A DNA stretch of 64,000 bases from Bacteroidia bacterium (GTDB lineage: Bacteria; Bacteroidota; Bacteroidia; Chitinophagales; Chitinophagaceae), in contig JAUICZ010000001.1 in the NCBI GenBank assembly GCA_030429205.1, forward strand, positions 1,726,806 through 1,790,805. Direction: 5' to 3'. The notes beneath the pieces were generated by a model. The model was not told the origin of the DNA and did not search any database. It was given only the letters and a program-made list of their open reading frames with translations. The translations under genes were made by a program, and so were the position numbers. Below are positions 51,502 through 59,785 of the stretch, one piece after another. The stretch's first letter is position 1, and every line of letters starts with the position of its first letter.

Positions 51502-52262
51502 TTAAGTACTACTGCTGTTCTTCACCTGATCGTTATGCCACTGCACCCAGGCAGCCTTCTGCTTGATGCGGTAGTAAAACATAAACACACTGGTATCCAT
51601 AAAATGTTCTGCGGCGCGTATATCTCCGTCACAATATTTCATAGAGATGTTCCAAAAGCCATCGTACCATTTATCTACTTCTGTAGCTACGGATGTTATC
51701 TCTGTGGTGTTATCGCGTTTAGGTTCTGTTGCCTTGTTTTGAAATAGTTCGTATCGGTCAAAGTATCCGATAGCTCTTTCCATGCCGGTGTGGATGCGAT
51801 TCCTGTGGTCAAAAAAAAACGGTACAGCTCGGGGTCGGGTGCAATGTTTTGTGTGGCATCTCCTTTTGCCCAGGCTAGTTTTTTGTTGGTCCAGAAGTCG
51901 TCGGTCTGGTCGGGATCTTCCCCATCGGTAAAAGTATATATAGCACCCATGCGCAAAGCACAATCTTCATCAACCGGGTATTTTAACCGGTACTTGATGT
52001 TGTTGGCCAGTGTAGCAATATCTGTACGCAGGTGTTGTACATTCTTTTCGTCGTTGCACAGCTCCAGCATTTTATCCATCATGGTTTCCAGCAGTTGTTT
52101 GGTAGCGCCGCCTGCCGCATAAATGTTTTGCGCCCCCGCCGCTACATACCTGCTCATGTGGTAGCCATTGGCTACGTCTTTGGGCATGTACAAACTAATG
52201 TTGTGCACCTTGCTGGTAAAAACTTCTGTGTACTCGGGATTGTTGTTGTAGGTGTGTTTCAT
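51502..52262 (-). pseudogene. Phage-type gene broken (or recoded) at a T9 run
   Basis: The first frame runs from 52262 (MKHTYNNNPEYTEVFTSKVH) to the T9 run at 51811-51819 and then becomes nonsense, stopping at 51696. The sensible continuation is in the next frame: FFFDHRNRIHTGMERAIGYF to the stop at 51502 (ends WVQWHNDQVKNSS). The total, 761 bases, is one base short of a multiple of three. Adding one T (T10) restores one 253-residue protein. So this is a single-base deletion, a sequencing slip, or a -1 frameshift site. Family not recognised; it follows a terminase-small-subunit-like gene. Confidence 0.6.
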
Positions 52263-52297
52263 AGCGATATGTTTTTAAGGTTTGTTTTCAACATAGT

Positions 52298-52708
52298 TTA
52301 GAACCATTGCCTTTGCTGATTGTCGCGCAGCGTTTGCAGTGTTTGCAAAGCATACTGCCGTGTATCATCATCGGGTGGTACAAATTTTATACGCAGCCCT
52401 TCTTGTGTAACTACGTATTTTGCTTCGCTGCGTTCGCCGTTAATAGTCAGCCTCAGCAGCTCGCACTGTTCGTCGAAGCTCAGGGGCTCCGGCTCTTTTA
52501 CGATGGCGTGTGTAACAATGTCTTTAAACATGTACAGCACACCTGCATCAATGTGTCTTTGTACTTCGGGGTTTTGCATAATATGGCGGATGGCTTCCTG
52601 CTCGTCCCCCTCCTCTAATTTGGGATAAGCCTCTTTTATTGCCTTTAATTTATCGCCCTGCAAAACTACCCACTTTACAAAAGTTGCCTCTTGTTTAGTA
52701 AGTGCCAT
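52298..52708 (-). CDS. Terminase small subunit-like protein
   Basis: 136 residues from the ATG at 52708, preceded by AGGAGGAG, a strong Shine-Dalgarno sequence rare in this genome; the longer frame to 52852 overlaps the J-domain gene and is rejected. LTKQEATFVKWVVLQGDKLK with AIKEAYPK resembles the N-terminal helix-turn-helix of phage terminase small subunits, which bind packaging sites. The C-terminal part is unrecognised. No large terminase gene was found nearby. Confidence 0.5.
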   Translation of the reverse strand: MALTKQEATFVKWVVLQGDKLKAIKEAYPKLEEGDEQEAIRHIMQNPEVQRHIDAGVLYMFKDIVTHAIVKEPEPLSFDEQCELLRLTINGERSEAKYVVTQEGLRIKFVPPDDDTRQYALQTLQTLRDNQQRQWF

Positions 52709-52776
52709 ATCTCTCCTCCTATATGTTAATATCAAAAGTACAATAATGTATATTACAAAACAAGATTTTTTTGTCA

Positions 52777-53439
52777 TTAATGTAGCCTGCCCCAAAGGTA
52801 CATGCAGCCTACCAATAGCAGGGATATGAGTATGAGAATAAGCGGTTGCCATTTGGCCCAGAAGGCCTGGCGTTTTCGTCTGGCAATGGTTACCCTTATC
52901 AGGCGTATGATAACATGTTCATTATCAGTAAGCTCCATTAGTTTTTCACCAATGGGTACCATGTATTTTATCTTCAGTCCGTCGGTTGCTTTTAGTAATA
53001 GTTTAATGATACTCTCGTTGACAGACGGCTCACTATCGGCTTTTAAAACAGCCATATTACTATCGCTGAGTAGCTGCATTAAATAACTATTAAGAGACCG
53101 GTGGCTCATCCTATAGGTATCTATAGTGCCCATATAGATGTTCAGTTTTACAGACTCGTTCAGTATCCATTGCGGGGTAATGACTTCTTGTTCTGCGGCG
53201 CGGGTGTTCATACCTGCCAGCCACCTGTCGTAATCATATTTCTTGCGCGAGAAAGAGTTGCCCAGTATATGATAAGCCTCTTGTATTTCCCGAAAATGTT
53301 GTGCGGCAAATTTATTGTCTCTGTTAGTATCTGGGTGATACTTAAAAGCCTGTTTGCGGTAAGCACGCTTAATGGCAGTGGCATCTACATCTGCAGATAC
53401 CTCCAGTATTTTATAATAATCTTTAAGCTGCCCGGGCAT
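52777..53439 (-). CDS. Membrane-anchored J-domain protein
   Basis: 220 residues from the ATG at 53439. The J domain (residues 1-70) keeps H35-P36-D37 (FKYHPDTNRD), needed to stimulate an Hsp70. The middle is a helical region without known domain and the C-terminus a membrane segment (LILILISLLLVGCMYLWGR), so the J domain probably faces the cytoplasm and recruits DnaK to the membrane. The longer start at 53583 would overlap the divergent T9SS gene and is rejected. Confidence 0.85.
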   Translation of the reverse strand: MPGQLKDYYKILEVSADVDATAIKRAYRKQAFKYHPDTNRDNKFAAQHFREIQEAYHILGNSFSRKKYDYDRWLAGMNTRAAEQEVITPQWILNESVKLNIYMGTIDTYRMSHRSLNSYLMQLLSDSNMAVLKADSEPSVNESIIKLLLKATDGLKIKYMVPIGEKLMELTDNEHVIIRLIRVTIARRKRQAFWAKWQPLILILISLLLVGCMYLWGRLH

Positions 53440-53494
53440 AAATACAAAGGTAGGGGTTTGTAAGAGTTTCCGTAACTTCAAAGAATAGAAACGT

Positions 53495-55006
53495 ATGAAA
53501 CACCTACACCTGATAATCATCTTTTGGCTATTGCCAGCCTTGTCTTTTGCGCAACCGGGCATTACTAAATATGATATCAACAAAAAGCATTCTTCTTACT
53601 TCGGTTCGCCCTTAGTGCACAAAGGGGTATTGTACTTTCAGGCAGCGGTAGATAGTTTATATGGAGTAGAGGCTTGCATGTATGATGACATAAACCCGCC
53701 AAAGATGATAAAAGACTTGAATAAAGGAATTATATCAGGTCATTTCTTTCCTATACTGGGTTACCAGGATTCTGTCTACTTTCTGGCTTACGATAATATC
53801 CACTATGAACTTAGCATTTTTAGGTATGATATTGTAAATGATACAATTGATATAATATGGGGTGAAGATATCGAGGTTGTATACAATGCATATGCCGCAT
53901 TGAATAGCAAATTGTACTATGCAGGCTACCATAAAACTGATAAGCTAAAACGGTATGTGTTTGAGTATGACGTAGCAACAGGGGTAGAAGATACAATACT
54001 TACTTTGCCTGCTGTTAATACAACCAGCCCTCATATGGTGTATAACCTCACAGTCCTAAATAATCAGTTATATATAAACGAAGGTGGTTCGTTTTTTGAG
54101 AATAATTTATTTGCCTTCGATATCATTAGCAGAACTATGGATACGGTTGTACATAATGCGCAGTACAGAGTGTCAAAAAATATAGCGCATTTAAACGGCA
54201 AACTTTATTTTGTTTTGCCAGAACCATCTACAGGCAGTGAGTTATATGAATATGATGGCATTAACTCTCCCAATATGGTCGTGGATTATCATGCAGGAGC
54301 TGATAATTCTATAATAGCATACGAACACAATAACATGATTGTGTATAATAATGAGTTGTACTTTACGGGTTTTATATTGCCGGGGCTTACACCCAAATTA
54401 GGGTTGTTGAAATATTCACCTTCAACTAATGCTATTACACCTGTTTGTAGCATGAATAAAGAATTGCAAATAGATAGGAAATTTGTTTACAATGGCAAGC
54501 TGTACATGAGCGCCGCAGATTCTTTAACAGGTTGGGAGTTGTATGTTTATGATGGATCTAATAACCCTTATATGGTTGTAGAAATTGCTACTCAACAAAA
54601 CGGTGCACCAAAGTCGGCATACATAAGTGATTTTATAGCGTATAAAGGAGATTTGTTTTTTGGTGCTCAGGATGCATCTGTAGATAGGGAAATGTACCGT
54701 TATAACGACTCGTTATTGAGTATTGCTAAAGTGAAAGGTAACAGTATAAGGTCCATTACCGCATACCCCAACCCTACAACCGGTAATGCACAGTTGAACG
54801 TAACCCTCTCGCAGGCACAAACACTGGCAGTGCAGTTAACTGATATTAATGGCAGGGTAGTGTATATTGGTGATAGCAAACTCTACTCAAAAGGGGCGCA
54901 CCTTATTAGTTTGCCTATGCAGCAACTAAGCGCAGGTACATACATCTATACTATGACAGATAATACAGGCAGCATGCTCAACAGCGGGCGGGTGATGAAG
55001 CGATAG
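53495..55006 (+). CDS. T9SS-secreted ELW-x-x-DGT-like repeat protein
   Basis: 503 residues: signal peptide (to about 19, ending SFAQ), repeated units of the ELWxxDGT kind (GSELYEYDGINSPNMVVDY, GWELYVYDGSNNPYMVVEI), and a type A sorting domain from about 420 (AYPNPTTGNAQLNVTL, DINGRVVY, closing VMKR). The repeats predict a beta-propeller for surface binding. Paralogous to 61651-63150. Its stop abuts the stop of the convergent lipoprotein gene with no gap. Confidence 0.85.
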   Translation: MKHLHLIIIFWLLPALSFAQPGITKYDINKKHSSYFGSPLVHKGVLYFQAAVDSLYGVEACMYDDINPPKMIKDLNKGIISGHFFPILGYQDSVYFLAYDNIHYELSIFRYDIVNDTIDIIWGEDIEVVYNAYAALNSKLYYAGYHKTDKLKRYVFEYDVATGVEDTILTLPAVNTTSPHMVYNLTVLNNQLYINEGGSFFENNLFAFDIISRTMDTVVHNAQYRVSKNIAHLNGKLYFVLPEPSTGSELYEYDGINSPNMVVDYHAGADNSIIAYEHNNMIVYNNELYFTGFILPGLTPKLGLLKYSPSTNAITPVCSMNKELQIDRKFVYNGKLYMSAADSLTGWELYVYDGSNNPYMVVEIATQQNGAPKSAYISDFIAYKGDLFFGAQDASVDREMYRYNDSLLSIAKVKGNSIRSITAYPNPTTGNAQLNVTLSQAQTLAVQLTDINGRVVYIGDSKLYSKGAHLISLPMQQLSAGTYIYTMTDNTGSMLNSGRVMKR

Positions 55007-55408
55007 TTATTGAAGGTCTGTCGGGTTAATTACAAACGTGTAAGTATGTTTATAATCTGCGGGCACCCTGCTACGTCTTTGCACATTACTTTGCCAGTTG
55101 CTATTATTCTTTATGTCTTTTTTTAGGGCAGCGCCATCTATTTTTGTGTTAACAGAGTCGAGTGTGGCTACCGGGTTGTGCGCGTCTTTTACTCCTCCTC
55201 TTTGGTTATATACATATATGGTTTGTGTTGCTCCTGCATTTACAGTTACAGCATCTGACGGTAAGAGAAACTGAGCCCCATCGTAAAACCTGATAGTTAT
55301 GTTTTTGCTAGTGTTATTGGTAACTATAGTTTCGTAGTCGGTATTACCTTCACAAGAGGCAAGTAGTATTACTATAGGCAGTAACAAAGCTGTGTGCAGT
55401 TTTTTCAT
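55007..55408 (-). CDS. Lipoprotein of unknown function
   Basis: 133 residues. Lipobox LASC (Cys about 19) and a small beta-rich domain (YETIVTNNTSKNITIRFYDG, AVTVNAGATQTIYVYNQRGG). No family is recognised. Convergent with the T9SS gene with zero spacing. Confidence 0.65.
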   Translation of the reverse strand: MKKLHTALLLPIVILLASCEGNTDYETIVTNNTSKNITIRFYDGAQFLLPSDAVTVNAGATQTIYVYNQRGGVKDAHNPVATLDSVNTKIDGAALKKDIKNNSNWQSNVQRRSRVPADYKHTYTFVINPTDLQ

Positions 55409-55514
55409 TCTGTTTATTTTTTACAACCTAAGTCAAAGTTGATGCCAGAATATTGCATAGGCTTTATGATTGAATTATTTCTACATTAATATGACAGTTG
55501 CTCTATAAAAGCAA

Positions 55515-55539
55515 GGGCAGCCTGTATTACAAGCTGCCC
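55515..55539 (-). terminator. Terminator hairpin
   Basis: GGGCAGC and GCTGCCC arms with an 11-base loop; on the minus strand followed by TTGCTTTT. It ends the gene at 55569-55910. Confidence 0.75.
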
Positions 55540-55568
55540 TGCCGAACCCACAAACACTACTTGATCTG

Positions 55569-55910
55569 TTATGCAACACCGGGTTTCTGTTTCTTAATAT
55601 CTTCTACGTTTTTTATAAAGTTATTTACCTGTTCGTTTGCATATGGTCCATATGCATTTACAATCATACCGTGTACACCATCGTTGGTACTGATGGCATA
55701 TAGTACAGAGTTATCATCGGGGTTTGAGCTGCCTTCAAACCTGTAGAAATTATCTATCTCTACTTCTGTAGAATCATATAACCTTCCGTTAGATGGTGCA
55801 TACAGTTGTGCGTCTTTTATTTTAAAGTTGTCTATGTAACCATCTTTTACCAACTCGTTAATACAACCACTTAAAGTCGCCATACTCTTCTGTTCTGTTT
55901 GGGTATCCAT
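55569..55910 (-). CDS. Small conserved protein of the 'phosphoribosylpyrophosphate synthetase'-labelled family
   Basis: 113 residues, cytoplasmic. EIDNFYRFEGSSNPDDNSVL and YAISTNDGVHGMIVNAYGPY are the hallmark of a small Bacteroidota family that databases often call phosphoribosylpyrophosphate synthetase. The protein is far too short for that enzyme and lacks its PRPP motifs, so the name is a misannotation and the real function is unknown. Confidence 0.75.
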   Translation of the reverse strand: MDTQTEQKSMATLSGCINELVKDGYIDNFKIKDAQLYAPSNGRLYDSTEVEIDNFYRFEGSSNPDDNSVLYAISTNDGVHGMIVNAYGPYANEQVNNFIKNVEDIKKQKPGVA

Positions 55911-56217
55911 ATTCTGTTCTTTTTCTAATAGTAATTAAAAGTTACGCATAAAACAGGCTTAAAACTGTTAAAGGCTTGTATAAAAAATGTTATTGCCCTA
56001 TAGGTGGTTTTGATATACAGAAAAAAGATAAATACATAAAAAGAAGGAAGGGCGGCCCGCATGAACGGCCGCCCTTAATACACCCACTAAACACTACACT
56101 ACTATTATTATCTTACAATCTGCTTTCTATTTATATAAACGCATATTGCACCATTTTCGTTTGCTGATTTTCAAAAAATATTGTTAATGTGACAGTGCGC
56201 TTACGTAACTAAGGGTT
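55911..56217. other. Intergenic region with one terminator
   Basis: No gene is supported. A hairpin at 56048-56076 (AAGGGCGGCC/GGCCGCCCTT) has T-rich sequence on the minus strand and fits a minus-strand terminator, possibly of the response regulator transcript further upstream. The 63-residue ORF across it is not credible. Confidence 0.55.
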
Positions 56218-56349
56218 ATGATGTTGCACATAGCCATGCAGCCGAGATTAAACAAACCTATACGTTTAATAGATATGGTATTGTTCTTTGCAGAACACAA
56301 TGATCACTATTTAGCCACTATGAGTTATATAGAAAAGATGCTGAACTAG
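56218..56349 (+). pseudogene. Remnant of a DinB-family gene (C-terminal end)
   Basis: A 43-residue ORF: NKPIRLIDMVLFFAEHNDHY then LATMSYIEKMLN. This looks like the last helices of DinB-like/DUF664 proteins, which carry a metal-binding His near the C-terminus. The rest of the gene is absent upstream. It overlaps the response regulator 3' end by 4 bases. Confidence 0.4.
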
Positions 56350-56726
56350 TCTGTTTTGTAAACAATAAATTCTTTTACAATATCCAGCACATTGCGGGCA
56401 GTGAAAGGTTTTTTGATGTATCGGTCGGCTTGTTGACTCGGGTCGTCTACTTTTGGTACGTCTTTGGTGGTGAGTAAGATGAAAGGTATTTGTCGAGTAT
56501 TTTCATTTCCACGCACTACTTCCAGCATATCGCCGCCGGTCATCCCCGGTAGTTCTTCATCGCAGATAATAAGGCCGGTGGTTTTCTCTTTGAGAATATT
56601 CACTGCCTCGCTACCGGATGAGACATGTACCAGCTCCAGCTGCACAATACCCAGTATCGCCCTGATCATATTTGCCAATCCTACATCTTTGGCGATCATT
56701 AATACTATTTTACCGTGTGTGTCCAT
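56346..56726 (-). CDS. Single-domain response regulator
   Basis: 126 residues, only a receiver domain. Phospho-acceptor D56 (GLIICDEELPG), T86/T87 (LLTTKD) and K105/K106 (YIKKPF) are present. The N-terminal acidic pair is reduced to one (AKD, D14), so phosphorylation may be weaker than usual. No output domain: it probably acts by protein contact, as CheY-like proteins do. No kinase gene adjoins it. Confidence 0.85.
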   Translation of the reverse strand: MDTHGKIVLMIAKDVGLANMIRAILGIVQLELVHVSSGSEAVNILKEKTTGLIICDEELPGMTGGDMLEVVRGNENTRQIPFILLTTKDVPKVDDPSQQADRYIKKPFTARNVLDIVKEFIVYKTD

Positions 56727-56986
56727 CGGTTGTGTTTAGATAAAAACAGATTAAATAACAATGTCGAGGCTCGGCCTCCAACAAATCAGGGGTCTATAAC
56801 ATCTGTATAACTTCGTAATAACAAGTTGATAACAAAAATGTTTGCATAGTGGTGAACAATAGGAATAAAAAAAACACCACGTAATCTAGCTCTCTCTATA
56901 AACGGAACATACAATTTAATAAAAACGACCTGAAATGTCACACATTTCACATTAATAAGTAGTGATGATTTTTGTGGGTAGTGCTG

Positions 56987-57604
56987 TTAGTTTTGCTTTA
57001 CTCTTTTTAGCCGGATGCCTATGTTGGTAGTGAATATGTAAGTGTAGATAGTACTATTGATCTCGGGTTGTGTATTAGGTATGGCTGTATGCCCATTGGG
57101 ATCCTTGCCCACAAAGGTTCGCCAACTTTCTGATACCTCCAAGTCTAACCTTTTAGATAGATTGATGACAAAACCCAGGTCTGCCCCGGTTAGCCCGTTT
57201 ATTGGCCCTGCCCAATCTCTTTGTGTGGTAATACCTGCGCCTACTGCTACACCCGTATAGAAGTAGTTGTGATTTTTCTTGAAAGGAAATTTGCAGGCTA
57301 AATTAAATTGAGGACAGATAAACGAATACCCACCGTTGATGGGGTCGTAAGTAAGGTCGCTAACACGATCGATATCTATTCTGAATGTATGTACATCAAT
57401 ACCGCCACCAAACTGTATGCGGTGGTAATCGCCTATTAAACGCAGGCGCCCGCCCATGTTGAACATCACATCGGACATTGTGTGCCCATTGCCCTCGTAC
57501 ATGCCGGCACCTATATTAAGGGCAGGGGCAAACTGTAGGTTTACCTGTGCATTTGCTGTAAGTGAAAATAGCAATGGTAACAAAAGGACATACAGGCGAT
57601 GCAT
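56987..57604 (-). CDS. Outer-membrane beta-barrel protein
   Basis: 205 residues from the ATG at 57604 (signal MHRLYVLLLPLLFSLTANAQ). Alternating strands (MFNMGGRLRLIGDYHRIQFG, NYFYTGVAVGAGITTQ, IYTYIFTTNIGIRLKRVKQN) and Gly-rich turns match small Omp28/OmpW-like barrels common in this phylum. Function unknown. Confidence 0.75.
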   Translation of the reverse strand: MHRLYVLLLPLLFSLTANAQVNLQFAPALNIGAGMYEGNGHTMSDVMFNMGGRLRLIGDYHRIQFGGGIDVHTFRIDIDRVSDLTYDPINGGYSFICPQFNLACKFPFKKNHNYFYTGVAVGAGITTQRDWAGPINGLTGADLGFVINLSKRLDLEVSESWRTFVGKDPNGHTAIPNTQPEINSTIYTYIFTTNIGIRLKRVKQN

Positions 57605-57711
57605 ATAAGATGTTTTGCAAACCAGTCCCAAATACTATGCCAAGGCCCTTTTGTACGATGGCATTACTCCACTTTTACAAAATGTGTGGTTTTTATGCCT
57701 GTAGCTTTTAG

Positions 57712-58032
57712 CTAGTTCTCTATGGTATGCCTGCGGCGCTCTGTATACATTTTTAAATACTGCATAGTTTTTGCAGCACCTGCCTGTACCATTACATCAG
57801 TCGGCTCATAGCCCTCTGCCTCAAGGTGTACTTTCACCGGGTGGTGAATGTATATAATGAACACCCCATTGCGGCCTGTAGTATCGTTCAATCCTTCTAT
57901 AGTAGCTACTGCATTTTTTATGGGCTTAAATGTTTTAGCATCTACTACTTTACATTTTACTTTATCGCCCTGCTGTGCCATAGCCAATACAGGTAACAAC
58001 GCGAAGATTAAAACAGAGAGAAACTTGTGCAT
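57712..58032 (-). CDS. Secreted carboxypeptidase-like regulatory domain protein
   Basis: 106 residues with signal peptide (MHKFLSVLIFALLPVLAMA). The mature part is one CarboxypepD_reg-like beta sandwich (VKCKVVDAKTFKPIKNAVAT, HLEAEGYEPTDVMV). In larger proteins this domain sits at the N-terminus of TonB-dependent receptors; here it is alone. Partner unknown. Confidence 0.75.
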   Translation of the reverse strand: MHKFLSVLIFALLPVLAMAQQGDKVKCKVVDAKTFKPIKNAVATIEGLNDTTGRNGVFIIYIHHPVKVHLEAEGYEPTDVMVQAGAAKTMQYLKMYTERRRHTIEN

Positions 58033-58063
58033 GATTTAAATATTATACAGCTAAAATACGGCT

Positions 58064-58348
58064 TTATACAGTAGCAGAAAATATACCGTATACAATTGCT
58101 ACAATGGCCGCAAATACCAGATATACTTTGTTGATGTTATTGCTGCGCTTAAAAAAACGTTTATGCTTTTCGTTGAAAGTATTGCGTAGCATTTGCGCGT
58201 TGTGTATCCTAAAGGAGTTGGCCATCAGGTACTTAAACTCTGAGGTGAGCTGGCGCGAGAAAATGAGGTACACCTTAAACAGTAGAAACAGTACCGTTCC
58301 CACAATGAAAATATATGGTGAGTAGGTAATGATATGATCTCTTATCAT
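58064..58348 (-). CDS. Small two-segment membrane protein
   Basis: 94 residues with membrane segments near each end (PYIFIVGTVLFLLFKVYL and VYLVFAAIVAIVYGIFSA) and a basic middle (NEKHKRFFKRSNN). No family recognised. Confidence 0.6.
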   Translation of the reverse strand: MIRDHIITYSPYIFIVGTVLFLLFKVYLIFSRQLTSEFKYLMANSFRIHNAQMLRNTFNEKHKRFFKRSNNINKVYLVFAAIVAIVYGIFSATV

Positions 58349-58542
58349 TTAAATGTATCGTTTATTCAGAAAGCAGGTGGTAAAAATAAGATATTGCAGG
58401 CTTTAAGCTTGTAGAATTAGTTTTTTGTAGCGTTAAAGTAATCAGAAAATTACGCATGTGTATTTGTATTAAGTGTTATCGGTTAACAGCAGAATAACAA
58501 CACTTAAACCTCTTATTAACACACAAACGTATGTTGGTGCAG

Positions 58543-58550
58543 TACATTTG
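58543..58550 (+). promoter_or_regulatory. -7 promoter element
   Basis: TACATTTG matches TAnnTTTG, 61 bases before the start at 58612. No TTG at the expected distance. Confidence 0.4.
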
Positions 58551-58611
58551 TTGCGGGTGGTAATAGAGGCGTGAGAGAAAAACCATATGATCGCCCCGAA
58601 AAAATAAAAAC

Positions 58612-58830
58612 ATGAAAAAGGGTACATTCATCATCGTTACACTAGCTATAATTATTGCAATGGGTTCTTGCAAGCGCAGGCACTTATGCTACTGTGTCAC
58701 TGCGGGCGAGCGTGATACTGTTGTTGTAAGAGAGTACCGTGGCTACAAGAAAGAAGAGGCGCAAAGGGTTTGCTCTGCCGATAACTATGCTTCTTCCAGC
58801 GCGCTTGAGATAGAGTGCAACATCCGCTAG
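58612..58830 (+). CDS. Small Cys-rich lipoprotein, copy 1
   Basis: 72 residues. Signal with MGSC (Cys about 20), then KRRHLCYCVTAGERDTVVVR, EYRGYKKEEAQRVC and ending EIECNIR. Shares its layout with the next gene and with the lipoprotein at 43393. Function unknown; the conserved C-x-C and the final C suggest disulfides. Confidence 0.65.
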   Translation: MKKGTFIIVTLAIIIAMGSCKRRHLCYCVTAGERDTVVVREYRGYKKEEAQRVCSADNYASSSALEIECNIR

Positions 58831-58908
58831 TAGCGTTTTCCGTTTATTATTATACATGCTGCATTTTAGGCATGCAATTTGTTATATCGTTTGTATAACA
58901 ACGGCGAT

Positions 58909-59133
58909 ATGAAGAGAGGTTTTTTTACAATGGCATTTGCCATAGTAGCAGTCGTGCTATTGTTCACATCCTGCAAACGCAAGCACATGTGCTATTGCGT
59001 TACCAAAGGCACTTACGATACTGTTGTGTTAAGAGAGTATCGCGGATATAGCAGAGATGAAGCTCAAATAGTATGTATGAGCGACAATTATGCATCTACT
59101 TCTGCATTAGAAATAGAGTGTAACATCCGCTAA
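58909..59133 (+). CDS. Small Cys-rich lipoprotein, copy 2
   Basis: 74 residues from the ATG at 58909 (the ORF extends further upstream but without signal). FTSC lipobox (Cys about 22), then KRKHMCYCVTKGTYDTVVLR, EYRGYSRDEAQIVC and SALEIECNIR. About three quarters of the mature residues match copy 1, 78 bases upstream: a tandem duplication. Confidence 0.65.
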   Translation: MKRGFFTMAFAIVAVVLLFTSCKRKHMCYCVTKGTYDTVVLREYRGYSRDEAQIVCMSDNYASTSALEIECNIR

Positions 59134-59785
59134 AGCGTGTTCATTATCAATAGTTTCTATTAGCTGCAGGCACAAAGAAAGGTTAAGCCCTGCCGTGTGC
59201 AGAAGGTATTTAGCTATGTGTCGTACAGCAAGCGGCATAGCTGAATTATTGATACTGTTTATACCCTGTAAGCATGGTCTATTTTATAAGATCTGCCTAT
59301 AATCTGCACGATACAAAAAATCTGTTTTAAACAATCAAGCGTCACTCATGTTGTAATAATAGAGCCGTTATTTTACAGCATTGCAGTATCAAAGCTCAAC
59401 GCTCATTACAAGTTAGTATAGACGACACTAAGTACACAAAACGGTTTGTAAAGAAATAGTACTATTTACAACAAGACTGTTTAAAATCGTCGTCATCTGG
59501 GTGCCTCGCAATAATTTGGTTTGTGGGGCGCCCTTTTTTTATACTTTTTATCTATAAAGTTTTTGTGCCAAGTTTTCGTTTTCAAGGTTTTGGTATGGTT
59601 TTTCTTTTCTGCTAATGTTTGTAGCAGTTATCATTCAATCAGTTAGTAAATTATAATAATTTCTTATATCGAATAGTTGTTAGTTATAATATAACTACGG
59701 CTGATAATGACAAAATGCATTACCATTTTTTGCGATAACTTTTACATAGTCGCAATCTTATTCAATCACAATTAAATGGTATGCT
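59134..59785. ncRNA. Long intergenic region with strong terminator; possible small RNA
   Basis: 652 bases with no credible gene. At 59499-59533 the arms GGGTGCCTCGCA and TGTGGGGCGCCC form a 12-pair stem (with three G-T or wobble pairs) followed by T7 (59534-59540), a strong plus-strand terminator. The preceding 360 bases contain no ORF of size, so a small RNA could end here; alternatively it ends the lipoprotein transcript from a distance. 59541-59785 is a T-rich leader before the beta-helix gene. Confidence 0.35.

Noticed and set aside
52298-52852. Long form of the terminase-like protein starting at 52852
   Set aside because: The extra 48 residues overlap the J-domain gene and lack a sensible start; the ATG at 52708 has a strong Shine-Dalgarno sequence.
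55569-55910. Phosphoribosylpyrophosphate synthetase
   Set aside because: The family often carries this label, but 113 residues without the PRPP loop cannot be that enzyme.
55976-56167. 63-residue plus-strand ORF
   Set aside because: It contains a terminator hairpin and low-complexity residues; no coding signal.
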